The position numbers were made by a program, and so were the translations under genes. DNA of 64,000 nucleotides from contig JAIWNF010000012.1 in the NCBI GenBank assembly GCA_025093555.1, positions 1 to 64,000 of the forward strand, given 5' to 3'. The notes under the pieces were generated by a model. That model made no database searches. It was given only the letters and a program-made list of their open reading frames with translations, and was not told where the DNA came from. Source of the DNA: Circinella umbellata. Taxonomy: Eukaryota; Mucoromycota; Mucoromycetes; Mucorales; Lichtheimiaceae. Shown here one piece after another: positions 24,270 to 34,652 of this stretch. Each line of letters starts with the position of its first letter. Positions within the stretch are counted from its first letter, which is position 1.

Positions 24270-25827
24270 ATGCTTAAAAAGTTCTTTTCTATTCTATTAC
24301 TTATTGTAACATATTTAGCAATTGCTATTGCTCAAGGTACATAAAAAAAGAACCATTTTTTATCTGATTATTTTAAAATGAATTTATCTACATTTATTGA
24401 TTAACGTTCCGGATTTCCATTTTAGAAGCAGATCATGATCACGCTGAACACGAACATACAGAAGACGAACATGCAGGACATGACCATGCAGCTGAAGAAA
24501 GTTCTGCCCATGAAGAAGATGCTCATGCTGGTCATGCTCATGGTGGACCTACTTCTGCCGAAGAATGTGTTGCTTTGACTGAAGACTATAATATCAATCT
24601 TCGTATTGCTTCTATCTTTGTTATTATGGCTGCTACTCTGATTGGTAATTTTTATTATATGGCAATTTACTGCACCTAAGATTTAAAAGAAAAATGTATC
24701 TTTTACTAAAACAAAACAACAAAAAATTGTGTATATTTGTAATTTATAGGTGTATTTGGTCCTATTATTCTTCATCGTATTCGTCCTTATTCTCAAAAAG
24801 GTATTCGCCACTGGATCTTAACTATTTGTAAATTTTGTAAGTAAAAATTTTATTACTAGGGTTATCATATCATTTATTTGTATGTCTATATTAATTATTT
24901 ATCTTAATAATGAAATCAACAAAATATAAAAATTTAGTCGGTACCGGTGTTATTCTTGGTGTTGCCTTTATTCATATGATGCCTGAAGCGATTGAACGTT
25001 TTGAAAGTCCATGTATCACTGATTCAATTTGGAGTTCTTACCATGGTTTCGTTGGTGTTTTTGCATTAATAGCTGTCTTCTTTATTCAAATTATTGAACT
25101 CGCCTTACTTTCTCACCTCGAAAAGAAACATATGAATCGACAAGATACAAACAGCAGCGATTCTACTGCTATCAAAGATGTTGAATCCGGTTCTATTGTT
25201 AAGGGTACTCCACTAGTTGTCGAAGATCATTCACATATGCTGATCGAAAATAGCAAAGATATGCGTGATGTCAGTACTATTGTTTTAGAACTTGGTATTG
25301 TTATTCATTCAGTTATTATTGGTTTGACTCTTGGTTTCAGTTCTGATGAAGGGTTTGTCCCATTGTTCATTGCTCTTGTCTTCCACCAGGTATATAATGA
25401 TTTTGGTATAAATTCTTATTATAAAAAAATATGATATACTAATCCAGTTTATTTTTTTTTAATTGTTATATAGTTATTTGAAGCCATTGCATTAGGTACT
25501 CGTATTAATGACATGAATCATAAGACCTATATCAAGCCATTGATTATGGGTCTAGTTTTCAGTCTCACTACACCTGTTGGTGTTGCTATTGGTGTCGCTG
25601 TTAACCTTACAGTTAATCCTTTTTCACAATCATCCACATTGGCACAAGCTATTCTTGATTCTTTGGCTGCTGGTATCTTACTTTATAACGCATTTATTTC
25701 TCTTATTGCTGGTGAAATCAATCATAATGCCGCCTTCCGTCGATCAAGTCTTTCATACAAAACTGTTTGTTTCACATCTCTATACATTGGTGCTGCTGTA
25801 ATGGCTGTCTTAGCTAAATGGGCTTAA
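24270..25827 (+). CDS. ZIP-family zinc transporter with His-rich N-terminus
   Basis: Five exons (24270-24336, 24426-24644, 24750-24836, 24938-25389, 25474-25827) join in frame to 392 residues. A signal peptide or first helix (F-S-I-L-L-L-I-V-T-Y-L-A-I-A-I-A) leads into an extracellular segment with many His/Glu/Asp residues (H-D-H-A-E-H-E-H, H-A-G-H-A-H). TM helices carry ZIP signatures: G-T-G-V-I-L-G-V-A-F-I-H-M-M-P-E-A, L-E-L-G-I-V-I-H-S-V-I-I-G-L-T-L-G and F-H-Q-L-F-E-A-I-A-L-G-T-R-I. The loop between TM3 and TM4 is variable. It imports Zn2+ (or related divalent metal) into the cytosol, probably at the plasma membrane as for fungal Zrt1/Zrt2. Substrate and location are inferred from family. 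Confidence 0.93.
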
Positions 25828-26839
25828 AAAGTAAAAAAAAACTATTAGATACTATATAAATGGTATAATCTTTTTTATTTCATTTTAATTTTTATGTTCA
25901 TACCTTATTATTATTATTATTATTACCATTACTATTCATTCTATTACCTTCTACAGTCCTCTCCCCCCCCTTCCCCTTTATTTTCATTAACTATCACCTT
26001 TCATATATATACTCTTTCATAATTATACTGTATTATCAAACAGCATTATGTGCTTCTTTTTTTGTACTATATTATACCAACTTTTCATAATACTTTTTTG
26101 ATGTAATATTTATTAAAAATATAAAAAAACTGATTTTTTTTATTCGGTATTTTTTTAAAAAAATATTTATCATACATGTTCATGAGATGATTTGTGGCCA
26201 AATGCACACGGGAGGAAAATGGGATTAAAATGATAAATATAAGATATTTAACATGCAATAAATATATCAGTAAACTATTCAGCGAAAACTATGACAGGTG
26301 TATTCATATATACTATAACAATGTATAAATTCGTGAAGCGCACCACAAGGATCGTTACACTTTCACATATAGCTGTTATAGTAATAAAGATAATCTACGT
26401 ACTCCATGATGATTTATATGTCTTTCTCCAAAACTTATTTTTTCCCAACTATCAACCCATGGGTTTTTAACTGGAGCTATATGGATATTTACGTTCCTCA
26501 AAGACAAGTGTCTGCATACATCTTAATCAAATGGTTGTTCCAACCTGGTGGGGGTAATGTTGTATCCAACGTACAATGGCTTCATACAAGACTTGAATTG
26601 TTCGCGTTCAAACCTCAATTTTTACTAGCCAGATATATAGAGTAGAGACAGTATTATCTTTGACTGTTGATGTGTTTCAATAAGTGTAATTTTTTTTATG
26701 GAGGTGAGTAGCCTTCGTAATAAATATTTTATTAGCAGCTTCGCGTACCACAGGCAGTGGCGGACTGTGTGCGTAACAGGGGAGACAAGAGTACAATGTA
26801 AAGAGCAATATATAACAGTGTTGGCAGTTTCCGACTTTC

Positions 26840-26875
26840 CGACCTGGCGGAAACTGGCGGAAACTGGCGGAAATA
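26840..26875. repeat. Short tandem repeat of an 11-bp unit (AACTGGCGGAA-type)
   Basis: CTGGCGGAAA occurs three times head to tail in a locally GC-rich stretch. Confidence 0.85.
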
Positions 26876-27534
26876 TATAGCATTATAGATCGGGTTGATC
26901 AGTAAACATATATATGGTACATGATATTTGATAAAAGTAACTTGGTCTATTTAGTACTATTATAATTATTATAACGTTATAATATATGGTCCACAACAGG
27001 AACTATGGGAATATATAGTATAATAGTACATAAATGACAACAATGATTTTTTTAAACACTGATTTTGCATTGATATATAGATGCTGCGCAAGCAAATAAT
27101 AGCCTCAACATAAATATTGCGCGCTGTTCGTATATTGGCTTCGCAGGTTAAAGCCCGACATCGACTCTCAATGCGCAAGAGCTAAATTTATCAGTTGCAT
27201 GATTTATATACAGAGGAATAGGATTTTTATGGAGACAAATCTAGACTTTGGAGATAACAATGAGGCTCACTCAGCAAAAGTAAAATAGACAGTGAATATT
27301 TTTTCTAATAACTTAAATAATAATATATACTCTCTCTATCTCTCTTTTTTATTATTATTTTAATAAAACTTTTCATTTCATAATTCCATAAGCATATTGA
27401 TTGGGTGAAAAAGGTTTCTGCCAGTCGTGAATATATAAGTGCAAAAGAACCAGCAGCCAATGGAAATTGAGGTTTATACGCGAATTGGGAGTTAAATACG
27501 CGCCTTACACTTTTTAATTGAGAGAACTCTTCTC

Positions 27535-27695
27535 TTTATAACTTACTAATTTGACAAAACTTCTTTTTTTTATAATTTGACAAAACTTCTTTTTTTTATA
27601 ATTTGACAAAACTTTTTTTTTTATAATTTGACAAAACTCTTTTATTTTAACAAAACTTTTTATAATTTGACAAACTCTTTTTTTATTTGACAACA
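27535..27695. repeat. Tandem array of ~25-bp TATAATTTGACAAAACTTC-T(n) units
   Basis: The core TTTGACAAAACT recurs about six times, separated by T-runs of variable length. The last units are shortened and diverged (TTTTAACAAAACT, TTTGACAAACTC, TTTGACAACAC). The open frame on the minus strand here is a by-product of the repeat. Confidence 0.9.
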
Positions 27696-27785
27696 CTACC
27701 ATGTTACCACACAGTCCACCGGAAGAGCTCTCAAATTATATAATTCCTTCAAACACCTTAATCATATCACCTTTTTTCAAAAACT

Positions 27786-27922
27786 AGCGGTCCCTGTCTC
27801 GCTTCGCTCGACTGAATGAGCCGCTTCGCTTCATGTCGTTCAACGGGTCCACGTCGCAAGGGGGTCCCCCCTTGACCCCCCCATTATGGGCAAGCCCTCA
27901 AACCCCCGGTTGACTATACATT
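27786..27922. repeat. GC-rich palindromic patch
   Basis: A sharp GC-rich island inside AT-rich DNA. It contains CGCTTCGCT repeats, a near-perfect palindrome CAAGGGGG-TC-CCCCCTTG at 27857-27874, a C7 run, and GGGCAAGCCCTCAAACCCCC. It looks like a dispersed repeat or element end rather than a gene; family unknown. Confidence 0.6.
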
Positions 27923-28050
27923 CAAAGCTGAATTCGAGGGTACGATACAAAAGTACCTCATGTAAGATATTAAGAATGAGACTGTAATGTTGGAATTTTC
28001 TTTTTTAGGTTTTATATAAATCTAAACTTTTTAGTAGTATAGATAATATT

Positions 28051-28625
28051 ATGGCAAATTGGACGTTTCCGGATTATTCAGAATGGCATCGTGCTACCTT
28101 TCCAGGAATTAAAAAGTTTAAACATTATTAGCAGTAATTATTTAAAAGATCTTGATAGGACTCGGACTTGTCCGCATCTCTCAAATAATATTATTCGGCA
28201 TGCTGCAAGGCTACAAAAATATCATTGCGTATGTATTATTTGGGCTAATATTAACTAATATATTTATGGTATTTTGAAACAATGTTAATACGGCTATAAT
28301 GCTTTTAGGAAAACAACGCAAATTGCAACACAAACAATTCAAAATATATACAGCCACACCAATTCAACTGTTGCTTATAATAATGAAGTACAGTCGGTTA
28401 TTATATCATCTCAAGAACTTGTTCGAGAAAACAATGAAGATACTGCTGCGGATGGTAACAAATCAATATACTAAAGCCTCATGTGACATGTGTATCAACC
28501 TTTGCTTTTTGTTTTTAACTTTTACCAAAGGAAATAATACTGAGAATATTGAGGTTTCCCAAAAAAGCCCATATTCCTCATTAGATCAAGTATCACTGTG
28601 CGATTTATATGGACATGCTTATTAA
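28051..28625 (+). pseudogene. Possible decayed multi-exon coding relic
   Basis: A short frame from ATG 28051 (27 codons including stop) is followed by an open stretch ending at a GTATGT donor-like site near 28228. A TTTTAG acceptor-like site at 28303-28308 precedes about 54 open codons to 28474 and then a last open piece to the TAA near 28623. No single exon chain keeps the frame, so this may be debris of a gene or transposon ORF. No family is recognised; support is weak. Confidence 0.25.
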
Positions 28626-28880
28626 TTTGTAAGTATTCATCGTATTAATTATTTTCAATTAGGCTGTATTATAACACAGCCTGTTTAATATTAACTATAT
28701 GCAGTTTTCTGGTTTACCTATTACAACCGATACTATCCACCATGTGGAGTCAACGACTCTGCAGTTAAAGATTTATAATTATTTAGTTAACTCATTTAAA
28801 TCTACCAAGAAATGAATAGATTGGAAAAATCGTAGTTGGTCTAAAAAAATATATAAAAGTATATATAAGAAAAAGAAAAA

Positions 28881-28936
28881 TTTACAGCACGCGGTATTCC
28901 CATGTGGTCCCCCACCATAGTACTGACCGCGCCAAA
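28881..28936 (-). pseudogene. Truncated 5S rRNA (3' half)
   Basis: The minus strand reads TTTGGCGCGGTCAGTACT, then a GGTGGGGGACCAC segment and TGGGAATACCGCGTGCTGT. This follows the 3' half of eukaryotic 5S rRNA (GGTTAGTACT...GATGGGTGACC...TGGGAATACC...GTGCTGT), including the intermediate element and C box of the internal promoter. It is followed by a T-run (AAATTTTTC). The 5' half, with the A box, is missing, so it is a truncated copy or a 5S-derived repeat end. Confidence 0.8.
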
Positions 28937-29026
28937 TATGAGGTAGGAGATATCTCCTATTCAAGGTTGATTAGGAAGTGAATATATTTTACTGGATTTC
29001 TAATAAAGAGATTATTTAGCGTTTTA

Positions 29027-29257
29027 TTGTCTGGGATAGCAAATACGATGGATATTGATAACAGAACAATTTTGGATAGGATTTTTTCGGAAATTGATGT
29101 GAAGGAATTTGGCGAAGATCATCGATTATTTCGATTTGATGACTTTGATAAATATGACCAAGGTCATATTCGTGAGGTTATGAAGAATATACGCAATGTA
29201 TGTCAAATATCAAGACACCAACAAAGAGAAAAAAAAAGTTATTTATGTCCTCTCTAG
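29027..29257 (+). pseudogene. Open exon-like stretch, unknown acidic protein fragment
   Basis: About 70 codons open, with ATG 29048 inside, encode an acidic, D/E/F-rich sequence (M-D-I-D-N-R-T-I-L-D-R-I-F-S-E-I-D-V-K). It ends shortly before an AAAAAAA tract. No start region or domain is recognised. It may be an exon of a decayed gene together with the open piece at 29494-29575. Low confidence. Confidence 0.25.
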
Positions 29258-29575
29258 AAAGATTGCTAACAAATTGTTTTGTTTAAATATTCAAAAAAAG
29301 GGGGGTTCCTAGTGTTCGATTGTTCATCCTTGAACAAAAAGTGGAAGCCTACGTATCGCAATAGACTACCGATGAAATCGTCTGGTATTATGATACTTTA
29401 TGACATGATTGATCACATGTAGGTTTATTTTGTATATATCGTTAAACTCAATCTCATCGCTACAATGTAATTAACCATATGATCAGATTAAACATGGTAG
29501 AATATTCTGAATGGGCAAATGAAACAGAAGCAGGATTTATGGGCTATTGGAAATCAATATTTGTTACATTACTTA

Positions 29576-30067
29576 GACCATGTGCAGCGGGGGCTGTAAA
29601 TCACTTGGGGCTATAACTTTACAGCCTAATGTCGATGGCTTTAACTTTAAAGCCCCAAGTTACAGCCACCGCTGCACCACTTTGCTGTAATAATTGGGCT
29701 ATAAAGTTACAGCCCGCACTTTTACTATATAAAATATAGTTTTTTTTTGTTTTCTTCTCTCCAAAATAATTTTTTCTCATTCATCTAAAAATGGAATCAA
29801 ACGCTGCTTGCACCATTACTGCTACAGAGTACATGCTTTTCATTATGTTAACGCTTTTTGAGATTGATGGATTCATTTTAAATGTTTGAACTACGAGTTT
29901 TTTTTTTACGAGGTCAATTTTACTTTTACGAAGCGAAAAGTTACAGTCCAAAGTTAGAGTCAACCGCTGCAGAGGAGGGGCTATAAATCTATCAATTGGA
30001 AGTTACAGCCCGAAACAAAAAACAATTAAAGTTACAGTTTTTTTTAACATCACCGCTCCACTTGCTC
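29576..30067. mobile_element. 492-bp non-autonomous inverted-repeat element, PIF/Harbinger-like MITE
   Basis: Both outer ends are flanked by TTA (29573-29575 and 30068-30070), a 3-bp duplication of the PIF/Harbinger type. The termini are inverted relative to each other: GACCATGTGCAGCGGGG at the left and, on the opposite strand, GAGCAAGTGGAGCGGTG at the right (13 of 17 match). Inside are many copies of a GGGCT(G/A)TAA...TTACAGCC motif and a nested fold-back at 29581-29679. There is no transposase. Class assignment is an inference from TSD and terminal repeats. Confidence 0.7.
29581..29679. repeat. Nested ~100-bp fold-back inside the MITE
   Basis: The left arm GTGCAGCGGGGGCTGTAA (from 29582) is mirrored by GTGCAGCGGTGGCTGTAA read on the opposite strand ending at 29678. 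Both arms continue into CTTGGGGCT. The single strand could form a long hairpin. Confidence 0.8.
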
Positions 30068-30153
30068 TTAGCCGAGCGAAGGGAGGTAGGAAGATGTTGA
30101 TTATGGTATTTACTCATAGTACAGTATGTTTTGATCTCACGATAGAAAAATAG

Positions 30154-30556
30154 ATTTATATGGCTTTCAAATTATAAAATCATCTCCATCAATCTAATTA
30201 ATAATATCGACTGATATCATATCTATCCAATAACGGAAAATGCCCTTTTTCTGTGGAATAATGTTTACATTGTCTATAATCACTCGAAGGATAACAGAAC
30301 TTAAAGAAAAAATTGCCTGTTCGTAAATTAACGAATCAGAGGTACAGACCATCATCCCCTCCTTTTTTTGGTTGGTATATCTGTGAAATATATATTTGGT
30401 ACACAAGGGAAAAAACAATTATTGTTTAAAATTTGAAAAAGGGAGAAGAAGGAAGAGGGAATAGGGAAGAGGAGTAAGTAATGAGTTGTATATATGTTGT
30501 GTGTGTTATGAGTGGCAAGTTAAAAGTGACAATAAAAAGTAGTAAAAAACAATAAT
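30154..30556. other. Spacer left of the secreted-protein gene
   Basis: About 400 bp with purine-rich (GGGAAGAGG) stretches near 30440-30475. It contains the 3' end of the secreted-protein transcript. A 74-codon frame on the minus strand has no features. Confidence 0.45.
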
Positions 30557-32283
30557 CTATTGATAATAGAAAGGGTGTGAAAAGAATTCACATTCTTCAC
30601 CGTGCTGTGTCACTCCCGTCAATCTAAAAAAACAAAGTTACAGAAAAGAATATTAATTTCCAAAAATAGGTAAAAAGGATCGTCTTAAAACAAAATTGAT
30701 CTTACTTGTAAAAGAAAGCCTCATTATCACTTGCTGTGATACCATCTTTAATTTCATCCTTAAAAGTGAACAATTCAGTAGCATCATGTTTGCCCTCCCA
30801 AGTTTTTTGGACGGATTCCTTCTTTTCACTGTCCTTAATATACTTCATCAATTCAATAGATTTGTACTGGTCGACAGGAGAAGCAGAATCATGTTCTATT
30901 TTTAATTTTGATTGATTGATTGTTTGTGTAATGATAAATAAGTTAATTTGTCGCATGCCAAGAGTGGTTTTTTGATATTATAACAGGGAATAATTAAAAG
31001 AAAATATTGTTACGTACGGATATTGATGTTGATGGGACCATCGCTTGCCTTAAGCTTTTGACCAATAGTAGGCTTGGTCAAGTCAATACCGAAGCAACCA
31101 CGATCGATGTTATCGTCAAGGCTTTGCATGGCATAAGAAGCATCGTTGCTGTGAGAAGCTGCAGCTCGGAAAACCTATGATTACATGACAATTAAATTTA
31201 GATCGTTATTTGGTAAAAAAAAATATGCGGGGCTGGGTTGTATATAAGAAAATAAAAAGTATAAAAAGTTTATTACCTGGGACATCAAGGTACAATCGGG
31301 GCCTGTATTTCATTATGGGCGTTTTTTGAAAAATTGATGCTAATGGTTAGTTATGTCTAGTCTGTGTAAACAGAATTATTTCTGTATAGATATAAAAAAA
31401 AAGTAAACTATACCATCTTCGCTGTTTCTGACCCAAACACTATTTAACAATATATGAGTTAGTGTTACTGTGTATAGTTTTTTTTATAACAAAAAAACAC
31501 GAGGTAAGTAAATTTGTTTATATTTACCGGAACTCGTATTGAGAAGCATCTTGAGTGCCTTCAACCTTGGTGATGTCAACAGGAAGAGAAGCTTTGGTGT
31601 TAAGATTATAAGAACCCTTCCATGGTGTACCGAGGTATTTGGGTTGGCCATCGACAACCGAGTAAACCTATTAAAAAATCAATTAGTTACCCCGCGCATG
31701 TTTATATTAGAAACAAAAGATTCCACAAGTATTTTGTAGTTAAGGAGAAGAGATAATCTGGCTCTGTTCTCTGTACCCCCTTTTTTTTGATTCTTTTTAT
31801 TATAATCTTTTTTTATATATAAAAAAAAGAAAACTTACATCAACACCATTCACAGTCTTTGCATGAGCGTTAGGTTCACGTTCTAAATATACAATATATT
31901 TAAATATATATGTGTGTGTGTGTGTATATTTAACCAATTTTGAAAAGAATCAAGATAGAAAAAAAAATGTCAAATCTTTGATTGTTTGATATTTACCAAC
32001 AGTAACTTGAACTTTGGTGGGATCGGCGAACTGCTGACCTTTAGTAGGACCAGTGACCTTGATGCCTTTTAAACAATTTAATTATACGGGTCAGTTTCAT
32101 TTAGGATTTCTAACAGTAACAGGAATAGCAAGAGTAGCAATATAATATGTGTAGATCAATATATTTACCACCACAGAATTTATCTTTGGCTTTAGCAATT
32201 TCATCATCAAGTTCGTCGGCACGAACAGCTGCAGTAGCTACGAACATAGCCAAGGCGTAGGTAACAATTGTAGATAATCTCAT
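30557..32283 (-). CDS. Secreted protein of unknown function with two Ig-like repeats
   Basis: About nine small exons join in frame from ATG 32283 to TAG 30557, roughly 265 residues. A clear signal peptide (M-R-L-S-T-I-V-T-Y-A-L-A-M-F-V-A-T-A-A-V-R-A) precedes two similar segments: C-G-G-I-K-V-T-G-P-T-K-G-Q-Q-F and C-F-G-I-D-L-T-K-P-T-I-G-Q-K-L. Each starts after a cysteine and looks like the first strand of a beta-sandwich, reminiscent of Kre9/Knh-type I-x-x-P-x-x-G domains (weak similarity, inference). No transmembrane segment or GPI signal is visible at the C-terminus, which has one last Cys. Two exons are very short (about 23 and 27 nt). Likely cell-wall associated or secreted; function unknown. 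Confidence 0.75.
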
Positions 32284-32811
32284 CGTTTAATAATAGCACA
32301 GGGGATAAAGAGTCTATAAAGAAAGGAGGGTGATATAAAAAAAGTAATGGATTAAAAGGAAAGGAAAAGGGAAGAAAAGAAAGAGGAAAAAAAAAAGATG
32401 AAGAGAAAGAAAAAAAGAGAACAACAAAATGTAAAAGCAAATAGGCTGTGTATGTGCATGTGTACGAGATTACTTCTAATATAATTAGTAGCTTTTCTGC
32501 ACTAAGTTTATTAAAATAACTCCGTTCGAATGAGGTCGAGTTAACCTGATTCAATCAATATGTTTTTTAGCCCCTAAATTTTATATACTGATCGTCAAAG
32601 CGGGGTCCGGGCCTCTCTCTTGTTCCTTTTCATCAATACACTCCCACATTTATGTATATACTTTGTTATTGTTTTCTTTATATTTTTTCCCCTCCGTTAT
32701 TATAGATATTTATAGAAATGACAAAAAAAAAAAAGAAGTAAATTGGTGTAAAAATATAAAATGTATATGTATAAAAAAAACCCCGTTTTTTTTTTGATTG
32801 ATTGTTTAAAT
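32284..32811. other. Intergenic promoter region of the secreted-protein gene
   Basis: 528 bp between the secreted-protein start and the ARP3 stop, both on the minus strand. It has a purine-rich tract (GGAAAAGGGAAGAAAAGAAAGAGG, about 32357-32385) upstream of the secreted-protein gene. No other element recognised. Confidence 0.45.
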
Positions 32812-34652
32812 TTATAGCAGGCTACCAAATACACGGTTATGTCTACAAATACTAGGACCATATTCATCATATTCTGCCTTGGTATGACAGTAATTATAAA
32901 ATTCTCCCGTTGATGCCAACAAACTACCACCTGACCATACAGCATGTCGTTGTTTCTTGTATGAAATGACGTTCACTTCCATAGGTTTGGCCTGTTCGTT
33001 TAATTTTTTTTTGTTTGGTTAGTGAACTCACTACACTTATCTTCTTGCTATGTCGTACAATAAAAAGTAAATGATTTTTACCCTAGCACCAGTGCCGCTA
33101 AGTTCTTCGCTTAACTGGATACGCTTATCAACAGTTCTCTTAATATCACGTTGAAGACGCTTGTCAAAATCTTTAAACATGGTCGAACCACCGGAAAGAA
33201 CAATGTTCTAAATAAAATAATAAAAAGTTAAATTCCATCTACTTTTTCAATTTCGTATAAAATATATAGAAATATAAATCACAAATAAAACTCCCTAAAA
33301 TATTAAGCTTGTTATTTTTTTATTACCTTGTAAAGACCTCGACGAACATCAATAGGGCTGGTTTGGATAACAGTATCCACAACTTCAGGTAAAGGTGTCA
33401 AAAAGTCAGAGCTTGCAATTTCAGGATTAAAGAAGATTTCAGGTGCAAGGAAACGTTCAAAACCAACATCCACTGAATAATCCTTTCCAGTCATGGTATG
33501 TACACCATTATACTTTTTGAAATATTTGCTAGGTTCCTGGTCATACTTTTTGAATTCCTTGACAATGTCGGGACAAACATAAGAGTATTGCTCTTTGATG
33601 AGTTGAGCAACACGGAGGGAATCTTCAGGTGGAATGTTAGTTTCACCACGTTCACGAAGCAAGGATTGGACAAATGATGTAATGTCACTGCCTGCAATTG
33701 GGACCGATTTGATGGAACTACCAATAACATAACCCTCAGCCTACATATAAAATTATATATCAGATAATTCATAATATACAACATTTCATCTCCACTAAAA
33801 TCGAATAACAATAAAAAAAATATTTTTACCACAGGAATAACGTGAGTGACACCATCACCGGAGTCAATAACGGTACCAGTCAATGTTTGCTCTTCAACTT
33901 TGCTGGAAGTCCATGATGCTGCCAATGCAAGTACAGCTTGTACAGCAATATATAAACCTTTGATATTGAACGACTCAAACATAATTTCTGCAGTCATTTC
34001 CCGATTTTCAGGTGGATTCAATGGTGGTTCAGTCTATGTTTATAATATACATACAGGAGGAGAGAGAGAAAAGGAAAAGAGCATTATCAGTCTATTTTTT
34101 CTCATAGTCGCAATAATGGATAATAAATTTACCAATAAAAAGTAGTGGTCTTCAGGTTCACATCTGAGATATTTAAAGATAGACTGTTCCCAATATCGTT
34201 CCATATGATCCCAATTATTAATTTGACCGTGACGAATAGGGTAGTTAATTGCCATTGTTTTCGAGTTAGCAACGGCTTCATCACCAATATAGAAATCAAG
34301 GTCTTCAATACCTCTTTTAGAGGCCAAATTGTTACTTAAAAATGAAGGTTTGCTTGGTACACCTGGTCTACCAGAAGACGAGGGTGCTTCACGCGTTGAA
34401 ATGGCGGTTGGGAATACAAACGATGGTTCATTATTACCACTGAAACCGAGTTTGGAATACCTATTATAGTATGTATAGATTGTAATACAATTAGAAAACA
34501 ATAAACAAAAGACTCGGTTTAAATAAAAAAAATGCTTAAACGACCCTCCTTTCACTATAGCATTTAAGACTGATAATAATATTAATAATATAAAAAAAAC
34601 ATCATCATTACCCGGTTCCATTATCCATAACTACGACAGGTAAATTCGTCAT
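32812..34652 (-). CDS. ARP3: Actin-related protein 3 (Arp2/3 complex)
   Basis: Six exons (34612-34652, 34133-34460, 33830-34033, 33327-33740, 33082-33207, 32812-32991) join in frame to 430 residues, close to known Arp3 sizes. Actin-fold motifs are intact: [15 protein letters not shown] at the nucleotide site, [12 protein letters not shown], and [11 protein letters not shown]. Arp3-specific features include [34 protein letters not shown] and the end [12 protein letters not shown]. Arp3 with Arp2 nucleates branched actin filaments, needed for endocytic patches and polar growth. Confidence 0.95.

Larger units (their letters stand above)
25828..28050. other. Repeat-containing intergenic region
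   Basis: About 2.2 kb downstream of the zinc transporter without a supported gene. The left part is the transporter 3' end with A/T tracts. From about 26.7 kb it changes character: short tandem repeats (26850-26875), imperfect 25-bp repeats (27535-27690) and a GC-rich patch (27786-27922). A 79-codon ORF at 26406-26645 has no recognisable domain. Confidence 0.55.

Noticed and set aside
26406..26645. 79-codon ORF downstream of the zinc transporter
   Set aside because: No domain, no splice context, chance length.
27514..27702. 62-codon minus-strand ORF with repeated peptide units
   Set aside because: Translation of the tandem DNA repeat, no independent evidence of coding.
29781..29963. 60-codon ORF inside the MITE
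   Set aside because: Made of element interior and T-runs; no transposase motif.
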